From Parelaphostrongylus tenuis (taxonomy: Eukaryota; Nematoda; Chromadorea; Rhabditida; Metastrongylidae): a stretch of 64,000 nucleotides of DNA. Position numbers and translations under genes: made by a program. The stretch covers positions 124,001 to 188,000 of the forward strand of contig JAHQIW010001308.1 of NCBI GenBank assembly GCA_019055375.1, written 5' to 3'. Positions 55,401-64,000 of this stretch are shown here, piece after piece (the first letter of the stretch is position 1; each line of letters begins with the position of its first letter). Under the pieces are notes generated by a model that was not told the DNA's origin, searched no databases, and saw nothing but the letters and a program-made list of their open reading frames with translations.

Positions 55401-56789
55401 CCCTATGAAGAATTACTCTCTAGCGAATGAGGTCCCTTTTTATTTGTTCTCTAAAAACCAAAAGATACCACAAAAGATTCAAATTAAAAACCAAAATACG
55501 CGCAATAGCGCATGCAGAGTGTGAACCTCAATTTTATTTTCACTGCTACAATCCAATATGATGAAGTTTAGAGTGAGAGCTATAAGTCCGGAGAAAAGCG
55601 AACGAGACCTTGTCGTTGAAGAATTAACAAATGGTTTGAAGCTATCCGAGATGTACCTTATTTTTAACTTATCAATCAGCCGTTTCAGTTGAAAGTTCAC
55701 CTGTCTTTTCCTATTTCAGACCAAGCATCACCATTTCATCAGAAGGTGATCCTCTGGACTATCGGGTGCTTGTGAGGCCTTCAGGAACTGCGGGATTTAG
55801 TGAATTCTCGGCTGTAGATTGACGTCAGGTTCGTAAATTCTATTTATAGCGGTTTGTAAAAAATCCTATGTCGATATAAACTATTGTTTTCTACTCCCAC
55901 ATCAGTTCAACAGAAATCTCCTAACTTTCTTCAGCCGAAAGACGTAATTGTAAGTACGCTGTTAGCAGTGTCTTTCGTATACTTAGAGAAGAAGGAATAC
56001 TCCGTCTGTTTGGGACGTAAGTCTCTTTGCAGTATTTGGATTCTAACCTGGTCTATTTTTCGAACTGTGTGTGAAATCGTTATTGATGACCAAGCTGCTT
56101 GGTTATTTATCTCTTAAAGCATTTCAGCTGATTAGCTGAGAGGCTTTTCGGTCACACAGATAGCAGAAGCGATCAGGTGTAAAGCAAGATCGATCTTGTA
56201 ATTGCTGTTGGTGACATCAGACTTCCTTGTTTATGATGAACGGGGTCATGTACATGTACATGATTAAGCTCATATATATCTTTACTGTAGTCTACAACCC
56301 ACTTCCTAAAAAAGGCAGTGATTTGATCACAGCTAAGTGCATGATAAGCAGTGTGAGGTTTATTCCATCAGAAACTGGATAAGTTGAACACCGAGAACCT
56401 ACTGGAATCTCAACAGGATTCTACTCTGTCCAAACCCACATTAACTGGATTTTTTTTTCCAGCCTAAGTAGGCTGACATCGTAAGCGTTCATTCCGGACT
56501 TGATGACGCATCTGAGAAGCCATTACGAGACTCGAGTGACTAGGGCCACAAGCTTCCCTGCCGAGTTCCATTTGTGGTGCTAGCGAAATAATCCTCGTAA
56601 CATATAATGTGCTAAAAGAAATAGGGAATTTGGTGGACTCATGAATATCACCGTGCTCAAGAATATCGATTTCTATGGATCCGCAGATGGTAACTGCGAT
56701 TACTACACCTGAGGTAAGTTTGCTGCTGAAGCATGTGGACCATCCCCAGCTGTAAACCTTGCTTGAATCGGAAAGTCATGTAAGTAGAT

Positions 56790-57110
56790 GAATCATACTG
56801 AAGAGGCTCACGACGTTAATCAATCCCTAAGGAATGCGCCATGCATTTGTCTTCAGCGTTCAGCATCGTTTGAGGTAATTAATTGCATATGTAAATATGT
56901 GGACTTTCAATCCATTGACTTGCGGTGGGTTACTGAGTATCAGGTTAGTGATGCTAAATGCCCAGGCAACTCCCTTTGTTCTTCACCGACCTCTTAGCGA
57001 TGAAGTATAATGACCCTTGAGCGCTGTCGGGACCGAATTTTCTATCAGAATGGTCAACTGCGTGTGTGTGCCGAGCAACTCTAACCATCGCACCACTCGT
57101 ACTGTGGTAG
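56790..57110 (-). repeat. S2 SINE-like element, reversed
   Basis: The minus strand has the tRNA-like head GAGTGGTGCGATGGTTAGAG at about 57100, followed by a degraded B-box region, and body ...GAATGCGCCATGCATTTGTC (complement of the S2 block) ending TTGATTAACGTCGTGAGCC. The counterpart in copy B is 63670-63975. Confidence 0.65.
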
Positions 57111-57149
57111 GAAATATTTTGTGTGATAAAAAAACTCTTCTTTTTCAAC

Positions 57150-57295
57150 CGTTTTTAGCGGTGGTATAAAGGTACAAATACGCTCTGTGATATTGAGTTG
57201 TGTGCAAAACTAAGGCGACGGACGGGAATCGAACCCGCATTTCACACTTTTACCATGAGTCTGCTCAGACATACTACGTAATTGCGCTTATCGTA
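57150..57295 (-). repeat. tRNA-like S3 variant
   Basis: The left flank CTGTGATATTGAGTTGTGTG then CAAAAC resembles the S3 arm (GTGATGTGCAAAAC). A minus-strand tRNA-like sequence at about 57215-57288 follows, ending GCGGGTTCGATTCCCGTCCG then TCGC. The 5' half is degraded and the right arm is not visible. Confidence 0.5.
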
Positions 57296-57629
57296 GGAGG
57301 TTGATTTTTTAGTGATAAGGACAAAATGGAAAAAAACTCCATATAAAGAGAAGAGTAAATTATAATTCGACTTAATATTCAAGCGCGCTATCAGAATCGA
57401 GGCTGCCTTTCTCGTTGGAAGGATTTTGTAGTTTTAAGTTGTCGCGTCACTCTCCAAGCAATAATCTAACTTGAGGAAAGTTTCTAAACAGATTCTAAGT
57501 GCGGAGAGTAACTATTCAGGAGCCATGATTTGTACAACCTGATATTGAAGAAGTCGTCGCAAAATGTGTAGCGAATAGCTCTGTGTCAAAATATCTTTTT
57601 TTAAAACATATTTCAGATGACCCCATTCA

Positions 57630-57870
57630 CTTTCTCGCATTCATTCTCCACAAAGTTCTTCGATGACACTTCACCTCTTGTTTTTACTGCTGCTTGAGAA
57701 TTTCAATTTCTTAATGAATGATGTAGAATGCTTGTCGAGACTGTTTCCCTGCAATCCTAGTGTAGCCGGGATAACTGTACGCTAGAACACTGTTAACTGA
57801 TTGCAAAAGAGTGTAGGAGGTAGGGATCGAACCAGGGCCTAGCCTGTACTCCTGCTTGTTATATAATGCA
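57630..57870 (-). repeat. S1-like element, diverged
   Basis: The minus strand contains CTTTTGCAATCAGTTAACAG, the GTTCTAGCGTACAG body, CCGGCTACACTAGGATTGCA, and a T-arm-like CTGGTTCGATCCCTACC near 57830. Overall layout is as S1, but the head is altered. Confidence 0.4.
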
Positions 57871-57919
57871 TCGTTAGCCTTTTGCGCGTCTCCACCCCAA
57901 TGGATTTTATACTATCAAA

Positions 57920-58680
57920 GGATGTTTTTTTAGTTATTCTCATTGATGGATGTTTTTCGTACGAATGGCCCCCATCGCCGCACTTGTGTGGTCCCCCCGC
58001 CGATGTGCAATGGAATGTTGACAATAGTGCGTGAAAGAACTACGGTAATATCTTATTTCAGACGAAAAGTTACACTAATTTTCTGTTTGTTTTGCAGGAG
58101 TCTACGAGATGCAGGCACTTCGACGTTGTCGTCTATGCCAGTGACACTCGTCATTCGTTGACAGTCGTGACGGGCATCTATTTCGAGCGCCAACGACATG
58201 GTGGTGAGCGATTGGCGCTCGATTAATCCCTCTGGCGCCTTAGTCCTCCATCCGTAGCCGCTCCCGCAGCTCCTCCCATAGCCCCCGAGTGCTCAGCCAG
58301 ACTACTCGTAACCGAAGTCGACTTTAAGAAATCTTTTCTGTTCAGCAAGAAATTTCAGTCGTATGCTAACACATCTGACGGCAGTTCGATCAGTCTGTCA
58401 TGTCCTGTGAGGGTTTTACACTCTGCCATAGCAAATGGTTTTTGTACCATTCGGTGGACGCTGGAAGGAGCTTTCAAGAACGACAGTATCCTTTTGTTTT
58501 GTGACGTCATGGGGGGTGGAGTGCACTTTTGTCGATTTCCCTGGGATCTCCCCGTTGGGGCTAAGAATGTCATCTATTTACCGCTTTATTAGTGCTCTGG
58601 GAATAACGACGGATGGCCAGCACATGAATTCGGGACGGTTATGACGACGTTGACGTCTGTCGCTTCGACGGTGAGCGTTC
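57920..58680. other. GC-rich unidentified region between the duplicated segments
   Basis: Markedly GC-richer than its surroundings. Overlapping open frames occur on both strands: plus 58407-58592 and 58435-58644, minus 58355-58573 (contains TGHDRLIELPSDVLAYD). Codon quality does not clearly favour one frame, no family is recognised and no complete exon borders are seen. It could hold exons of an unrelated gene or a transposon relic. It is absent between SINEs elsewhere in the window. Confidence 0.3.
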
Positions 58681-58847
58681 GTTTCTACTCGTTGTTTTTG
58701 AGCTAGCTTTATTATTTTTTTCATCAATCTTTCATGTACACATGGTGACGTTATCGATAAGTCATTACTAATGTTTATTCTTTGATGAATTCATTTTCAA
58801 TGGTCGTTTTTCATTCAATGTTTGTGTGATATTCAATTTTTATTTCG

Positions 58848-59215
58848 AGCGTGTGCGGCCAGTGATTAGAGGTGCTTGGCGTCACACACGTGGCCGATGG
58901 TTCGCTGCGCGTCTCATAACGGGCGAATCCTTCCACTTCTCCGGGGCTGGCGAATTAGTGCCAAAGTTGTCTTGGGGGATAGCAACACTGACCTTATAGA
59001 TCGGTAGGTTATGGCGAGTAGTCAAAAGGCGATATATATGTTCAATTGCCTCAAACCTTGCATCGAATGGAGACGAATCATCCCTCAAGGATTGATCTTC
59101 GCCGAGAGATTCATCCTATTTAGAGTTTTAATTCATTCTGCGCGACTTGTCATCACAATTCACTTAGCGGAATCCAGTTCGACAATTTCACATGTTGTTT
59201 CGGCTGCTGCAAGAG
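58848..59215 (+). repeat. S2 SINE-like element
   Basis: The head GAGCGTGTGCGGCCAGTGAT then TAGAGGTGC, B-box-like CGATGGTTCGCTGCGCG, body CTGGCGAATTAGTGCCAAAG, TTGATCTTCGCCGAGAGATT. Counterpart of 51728-52110; it has a one-base loss in the A-box region. Confidence 0.7.
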
Positions 59216-59390
59216 CCTGGTCTTCTTACTGGTCGGCAGAGCCCCTATTAGTAGTCCTTAGAATAATAGTATATACACGGCCAGGCCGTTGCCAAGTGAC
59301 TGCAGGAAAACGTTGAGGAGGTGGCTGAACTAATAATTCCCTCGTGATTACGTGCATCACAAACCACTCGGCTAAACCCCTCCTCTCGCT
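59190..59390 (-). repeat. S1-like variant, antisense, fused to S2
   Basis: Minus-strand body CCTGCAGTCACTTGGCAACG then GCCTGGCCG, with the head at about 59385 (GCCGAGTGGTTTGTGATGCA). The head is better preserved than in copy A. Confidence 0.55.
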
Positions 59391-59924
59391 ATTCGATGTT
59401 TAGTTCATCCTGTTAGCTAACGGAATCTTCGTGGGTCGTCAGTTCCTATCTATCTGAGGTGATACAGATTGACTTATGTAATTTGATGTTTTTTATTTAC
59501 TTATAAGTAGTAATCTTTTATCATGTTCATACAAATGCAAATCTTGCTTTATGCTACTTATTTGAACAGCTCGAAGTACACATCGTTTTTGATGTACATC
59601 TAGGAGTGTTCAGGATATATTGAAGAAGGGGTGATAGCATTGCGGTGGTGTCGGTGGTGGAATGGTATCAGTCCCTCGCCCGCCCTCCGGTATGGGTGAG
59701 TCGGGGATGCAGTTCCCGCTCTTTTTTTGTTGCTCTGTTTTGTTTGTTCTGAAATTTCCTAGCTTTGGTCCACAGGTGTGTGGGATTTTCTCCCTTAACA
59801 TTCGGAAATCTCAGAATGTTTGAGAAAATATAATGCCATGTTGATGCGACAAATCGAGACGTATCATACAGATTCGCCAGGTTATGAACTCAGTTACTTT
59901 ATAATCTGATAATGTATGTTTGAG

Positions 59925-60400
59925 CCTTTCGTAAGGTCCTTTACAGGCTCTTATACAGTGCAACAAAAATGTTTCGGTTTCGTAGCGTTGTTCTTTGCAC
60001 GATGTCCTTCCTGCGAACCAATCCTTTTCTTCGGAGAACCCCCTTACATAGAGAATTGTCGACGAACATCTTGCACTGCTCTAGTGAAAATTCACTCTAC
60101 ACACGGCAGAGATAGCATATCACGTGTCCAATGACATGATCACCGCATGTTGCAGTGATTAATAATCGATTGCTCAAGGTTACTCTTTTTGGTAGTACCT
60201 GCAAATTCGACTGTTTTTTTATCAAACTTTATTTCATTTGTTCACTTGTTCCTCAATGATTCCTTCGTGTAAGGGGATTCCACCCGAAAGGGGTTGGCTT
60301 AGACGAAAGGCACTATGCAGCTGAGAAGACTACCAGGCCGAAACACTTGTACTGCATTGTAAAACTTCCTAAAAAAGACCTTACAGAGGACCCAAAATTC
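59925..60400. repeat. foldback repeat (ACACGTGT-type core)
   Basis: The left arm TCTTATACAGTGCAACAAAA...GTTTCGGTTTCG (59948 on) and CCAATCCTTTTCTTCGGAGA are inverted against 60265-60395 (GGGATTCCACCCGAAAGGGG...GGCCGAAACACTTGTACTGC). Same family as 9880-10590. It lies only in copy B between the shared SINEs, so it may have inserted after duplication. Confidence 0.6.
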
Positions 60401-60599
60401 TGTCGTTAGATGATATTGTTTTGAGCGACGTCTGAAAAAACAGTCGAATTTGAGGGTATTATCATTTACTTTAGTTATCGCAAAATTGTTCGTGTTCTGA
60501 AGAAATCAGCATTGTCAGACTAGAAAGGGTCTGTGCATAACCTCTGAATCATGAGAGTCTGTGTCCTGTATTTGGATTTTTTCCATTTCAATTCATGGA

Positions 60600-60890
60600 A
60601 GGTCGCTGGCCGAGCGGCCAGTGATGATCGACGCGGCTCGAAGCGGAGTTGTACCCCCCCCCCCCCCTCTACCAGTCTCCGGCGATTAGTGAGGACTGTC
60701 CACAAACTGCTAAGTCTGGCTATCCTAAGGATTTCAAGGGTATTCTCTTTGACCAATTTTCTGCGACGATCATGAAGAAAACAAGTCCTCATCAAGCAAT
60801 GAACGCGAGAAAACGAATTGCATATTAGAAGTATGGCGATTAACACAGCAAGAAAAAGAATGTGATACGGATCAAATAAATTGATAAAGT
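60600..60890 (+). repeat. S1 SINE-like element, left member of inverted pair
   Basis: The head GGTCGCTGGCCGAGCGGCCA then GTGATGATCGAC, then a C run, then AGTCTCCGGCGATTAGTG, CTGGCTATCCTAAGGATTTC and AGCAAGAAAAAGAATGTG. Counterpart of 52855-53140. Confidence 0.65.
60654..60667 (+). repeat. 14-nt poly-C run
   Basis: Fourteen consecutive C residues after GTA inside an S1 copy. The equivalent position in copy A reads CCCCACCCCTCC. Confidence 0.9.
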
Positions 60891-60899
60891 AAGGTCATA

Positions 60900-61215
60900 T
60901 TCCATTGAGTAGGATCCGTTTTCACCTCTTATTGCGCAAATTCCAGTACTTTTAGTATTCGATTCGCCTCTTGTCACTCATCACTTGCTTCAGGATTTTC
61001 TCTTTATTGCGAATGTCGTAGAATATCGGTCAGATAGAAGTCGTTGCGTCTTCGAGGATAGCCATGCTGCGACGCTCCTTAGGACGTATGTTAATTGACT
61101 GCCGGAGAGTTTTGCGAATACGTCGAGGATGGTCGACCCAGCGCCGAGCATGATTGATCACGCGGCCACAGCTCCTCCTTCCTTGTATTCGGTCATACAT
61201 GAAAGATTTCAAATG
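60900..61215 (-). repeat. S1 SINE-like element, right member of inverted pair
   Basis: The minus strand has TTTCATGTATGACCGAATAC, GTGGCCGCGTGATCAATCAT (head), ACTCTCCGGCAGTCAATTAA, and tail GAATTTGCGCAATAAGAGGT. Counterpart of 53150-53450. Confidence 0.65.
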
Positions 61216-61471
61216 TTGATCAGTGATGTTCTATTGGAACACTCAATCTTGTCATTTGATCATGTCATATACGTTGTGCTTCTAGTTTTTTCCAAGGTTT
61301 ATTAATCTATTTTGTGTGTAGGTCATTAATCATGTTTTGCACCACAGAATGAAGTCTTCTTGCAGTTCTTTTCCTTTTTCCACTCCACAGGCTCTCCCGC
61401 GAACTCATTCTTAGCCTTTAGTCATACTGTGAGGGTCATGTGGTCACTTATGAGAGCATTTAGCTGGGAAT

Positions 61472-62975
61472 ATAGCTTAGGCGAAAGGAGATTGTGCAGG
61501 TTGCTGGTATTCTGGTCGTCTCGCATCCGCGAGTGCAGCGTCTTGCACTTATCCCTTCGATTTCGTGGAGTTAGCTCTCATCTCTATCCTCCTATGATTT
61601 CTAAGTGTTGTTGTCCTTTTGCATGTCCAGCTTTAAACGCAAGAGCTGGAATTATATCACTGTGGCATATGGCTGTCAAACTCTGCAGAATCTATGACAT
61701 CGTTTCGTTCTTTCACCATTTATGAGAGTCAATTCTTCATCGTCTTGCATATTCAACTACATGCTTCGTAAGTGCGAGACAGTAAAGAAACAGTACTTAT
61801 CGGATATGAAGTCATCCACTCGTATTTCGCACTTATACTTTCTTTCTGATATTTTTATAATTCTGGTATCTTCAATCATTTCTCAGCTCTTTAGTAAGTA
61901 CGCTTTTCACAGAACTTTAGTAGTCATTCGATGATTTTAACTTAGCGATTTTGGTACTGTAATCCGTTTCTGATGATGCCATTATAGTTCGCTGTATTAG
62001 CGATAATGAAATCGAGTTATGCTCGTTTTTGCACTGCTTGGGTGGGATTTCTCAACATTATCACCAAATGGCACCGTGGCGGATAGGGTTTCTTAATGTT
62101 CTTTCAATATACTCTTTCGACAGTTCTGGATAGCATAAATCTAGATTATTCTGAAGCTAGATTAGGTTTTTGGAATAATCTTCATGTAATGCTGGAGGAG
62201 CGAGAAAAAAATCTCGTCTCAGACTCCTCGACTTAGGCTGCAATAGAGGGTATATTCGAAAATATAAAAATGGAATGAAAAGCATAAGCCCCATAGAACG
62301 ATTTAATAACGTTTTTTTTTTGCAATTCTGGTGCGAAAAACATAGGAATTTCTACGAAACAGAGAAGAAAGTCTCAAATAGATAACGAAAATACGCGCGA
62401 TAGTGCACACAAACTAAGAATCTCAGTTTCGTTTTCATTGCTACAGCCCACTCTGAGGGTGTCATCAAGAAAAGCTTACAGTGCTGGAATCGTTGAGATT
62501 TAAGCAATCGAGTGAGTACTAGAAGATTGGGGAAAATCGAAAATGGCGTTGTGGTCAAAGGGTTGAAAATGGTTTGAAGCTATGCCGAAAAGTGTCTTAT
62601 GTCAGAAGGCGTTCCTCTGCAGTATCGAGTGTGTGTGTGGTAGGAACGCCGTGATTCAGTGGATGTGCAAATGCAGAGTGACCTCAATATTCGTAAATTC
62701 CAGTTATAGAGGTTGTAAAAAATTCTATGTCGATACAACTATTGTTTTCTACTCCCACATCAGTTCAACAGAAATCTTTTAACTTTCTCCAGCCCGAAAG
62801 ACGTAATTATAAGTACGCTGTTAGCAGTGTCTTTCGTATACTTAGAGAAGAAGGAATACTACGTCTGTTCGGGACGTAAGTCTCTTTGCAGTGTTTGGAT
62901 TCTAACGTGGTCTCTCTTTTTTTGAACTGTGTGTGAAACGTGATTGATGACCAAGCTGCTTGGTTATTTATCTCT
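61472..62975 (+). pseudogene. mitochondrial dicarboxylate carrier-like (SLC25) pseudogene, copy B
   Basis: Same five blocks as copy A, with different damage. The start codon is ATA (61472) where copy A has ATG. Block 1 keeps CWYSGRLASASAASCTYPFD, including the Pro of the PxD motif lost in A. Block 2 (61631-61770) has lost YNGLSAS (FFHHL, stop) but keeps HRLAYSTTCF. Block 3 (62586-62700) reads LCQKAFLCSIECVCGRN and has lost DLVNxR. Block 4 (62764-62875) is intact: ERRNYKYAVSSVFRILREEG, then ILRLFG, with acceptor CATCAG and donor GTAAGT. Block 5 decays after the short intron-like GTAAGT...TTGCAG. Confidence 0.75.
62200..62585. repeat. dispersed repeat family R (degenerate)
   Basis: Lies in a carrier pseudogene intron. 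TACGCGCGATAGTGCACACA and CGTTGAGATTTAAGCAATCG correspond to 55490-55520 and 51075-51100. Confidence 0.4.
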
Positions 62976-63669
62976 TAAAGCATTTCAGCTGATTAGCTGA
63001 GAGGCTTTTCGGTCACGAAGATAGCAGAAGGGATCAGGTTTAAAGCAAGATCGATCTTATAATTGCTGTTGATGACAGTAGACTTCCTAATGTATGAGAG
63101 ACGGGATCACGTACATGTATATGATTATGCTCATATGTATCTTGACTGTAGTCTGTAACTCAGTTCGAAAAAAGGCAGTGATATGATCACAGCTGAGTGC
63201 ATAATAGGCAGTCTGAGGTTTATTCCATCAGGTACTGGATGAATTGAACACCGAGAGACTGCTGGAATGTCAAGAGGATTCTACTCTATACAAACCCAGA
63301 TTGAGTGGTGTCCATTTTTTTGGCCCATTACGCCATTATCGTAAGTGTTCATTCTGGATATAATGGTACATCTAAAAGACCATTACGAGAGCGGAGTGAC
63401 AAAGGCCACGTGCTTCCCTACTGAGTTCTGCTTGTGGTGCTTGCTTGATGTTCTCCGTAAAATAATTGCAGTGGAGGTAATGGAGAAACTGGTGGACTCA
63501 TGAATGGCAACGTGCTCATGTAAACCGATTTCTGTGGATAAGTAGCTGGTAAATGGGATTACTACACGTGGGGTAAGTTTGTTGCTGAAGCATGTAAACC
63601 ACTCCCAGCTGTGAACTTTCCTTGAATCGGAAAATCATCTCAATAGATGAATGATATTGATGTGGAAGG

Positions 63670-63975
63670 ATTAAGTTCAGGGCGTTAATCAATCTCTGGG
63701 AAATGCACCTTGGTATTTGTCTCTAATTTTTAGTTTCATTCCAGGCCATTGATTGCATATGTAAACATGTGGTCAATCCAGTGGCTCGCAGTGGTCTACT
63801 GATGCATCAGGTTTGCGATGCTCAACTCGCAGACAAGTGTGGTAGTAGTTACCGACTTCGTGACATTGAAAGCTTGGTGATCCTTGAGCGCGGTCGGAAC
63901 GGAACCATCGGTCGGATTGGTTAACCGCGTGTGTGTGCAGAGCACCTTTAACCAGCGCACCACTCGTACTGTGGT
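63670..63975 (-). repeat. S2 SINE-like element, reversed
   Basis: The minus-strand head is GAGTGGTGCGCTGGTTAAAG then GTGCTCTGC, followed by a B-box-like CGATGGTTCCGTTCCGACC, and body ending TTGATTAACGCCCTGAAC. Counterpart of 56790-57110, with a clearer head. Confidence 0.65.
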
Positions 63976-64000
63976 GGGAAATATTTGGGGAATCAATAAG

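Larger units (their letters stand above)
53706..56107 (+). pseudogene. mitochondrial dicarboxylate carrier-like (SLC25) pseudogene, copy A
   Basis: Five blocks occur in order. Block 1 (53706-53806) encodes MAHPKRNSIDRWYFG...AACCTHLIDL, matching the carrier start RWYFGGxxxxxAACCTHPLDL (Pro of the PxD motif lost). Block 2 (about 53868-54025) reads VKFCERDGIVSFYNGLSASL, then HQLVCSNSPFEMYMTLKR. Block 3 (55724-55830) is SPFHQKVILWTIG, stop, then LRDLVNSRL. Block 4 (55906-56016) becomes CKYAVSSVFRILREEGILRL only after a one-base deletion relative to copy B. Block 5 (about 56050-56107) reads RTVCEIVIDDQA. Intron borders (CATCAG, GTAAGT) remain, so this is a duplicated and not a retro-copied pseudogene. 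Functional carriers exchange dicarboxylates for phosphate in the inner mitochondrial membrane. Confidence 0.75.
51646..57120 (+). repeat. segmental duplication, copy A
   Basis: From CATTACTAATGTTTATTCTT to the ACTGTGGTAGGAAATATTT end, this segment is repeated in direct orientation at 58763-63985. Order and spacing of all sub-elements are kept: S2, reversed S1-like, S1 pair, carrier pseudogene, and reversed S2. The offset drifts from 7117 to 6865 bases because of indels. Confidence 0.85.
58763..63985 (+). repeat. segmental duplication, copy B
   Basis: Direct repeat of 51646-57120, with sub-elements in the same order and orientation. It runs to within about 15 bases of the window end, where the match stops (GTGGTGGGAAATATTTG). 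Confidence 0.85.

Noticed and set aside
1..64000. CRISPR arrays, operons, prophage or bacterial contamination
   Set aside because: No regularly spaced direct repeats, no dense coding, no Shine-Dalgarno-led frames; splice sites and nematode transposon debris point to a eukaryotic nuclear genome.

Overview
The window looks like nuclear DNA of a strongylid nematode, most probably a hookworm-type parasite. It is AT-rich and gene-poor, with short coding exons separated by kilobase introns, GT/AG splice sites, nematode RTE-type retrotransposon remains, several decayed mariner transposases and many tRNA-derived short repeats. There is no operon structure and no prokaryotic gene. The taxon is inferred from the repeat content and is not proven.

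Left half (about 2-26 kb): I can thread one minus-strand gene through ten exons. The terminal exon is at 2076-2186, and further exons lie at 4867, 6532, 8096, 8327, 8673, 17087, 21345 (uncertain), 22681 and 25973. The predicted protein resembles SAPCD2 (suppressor APC domain-containing protein 2): an N-terminal EF-hand-like SAPC region, a Ser/Pro-rich linker and C-terminal coiled coils. The first exon with the start codon was not found. Its introns hold mariner fossils, tRNA-derived repeats and a palindrome carrying two tRNA-Gly-like sequences with a third just outside it.

Middle (about 26-50 kb): I see no intact gene. The clearest content is a decayed minus-strand RTE-class LINE (35.6-38.6 kb) interrupted by a 183-bp foldback element that contains a tRNA-like sequence. 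Around it are three more mariner fossils, several SINE-like copies, foldback arrays (43-44 kb), further tRNA-like foldbacks (44.9-47 kb) and a roughly 480-bp pyrimidine-only-like tract (47.6-48.1 kb).

Right (about 51.6-64 kb): a segment of about 5.4 kb occurs twice in direct orientation (51646-57120 and 58763-63985, running to the window edge). Each copy holds the same series of SINE-like elements and a broken mitochondrial dicarboxylate-carrier-like (SLC25) gene that still has its intron positions. The two carrier copies are damaged at different places.

The most interesting signal is the set of short foldback elements whose arms encode tRNA-like sequences (36.9, 44.9, 46.7 and 14.9 kb, with variants at 3.0, 4.3 and 57.2 kb). 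One of them clearly inserted into the LINE, so the family has been mobile.
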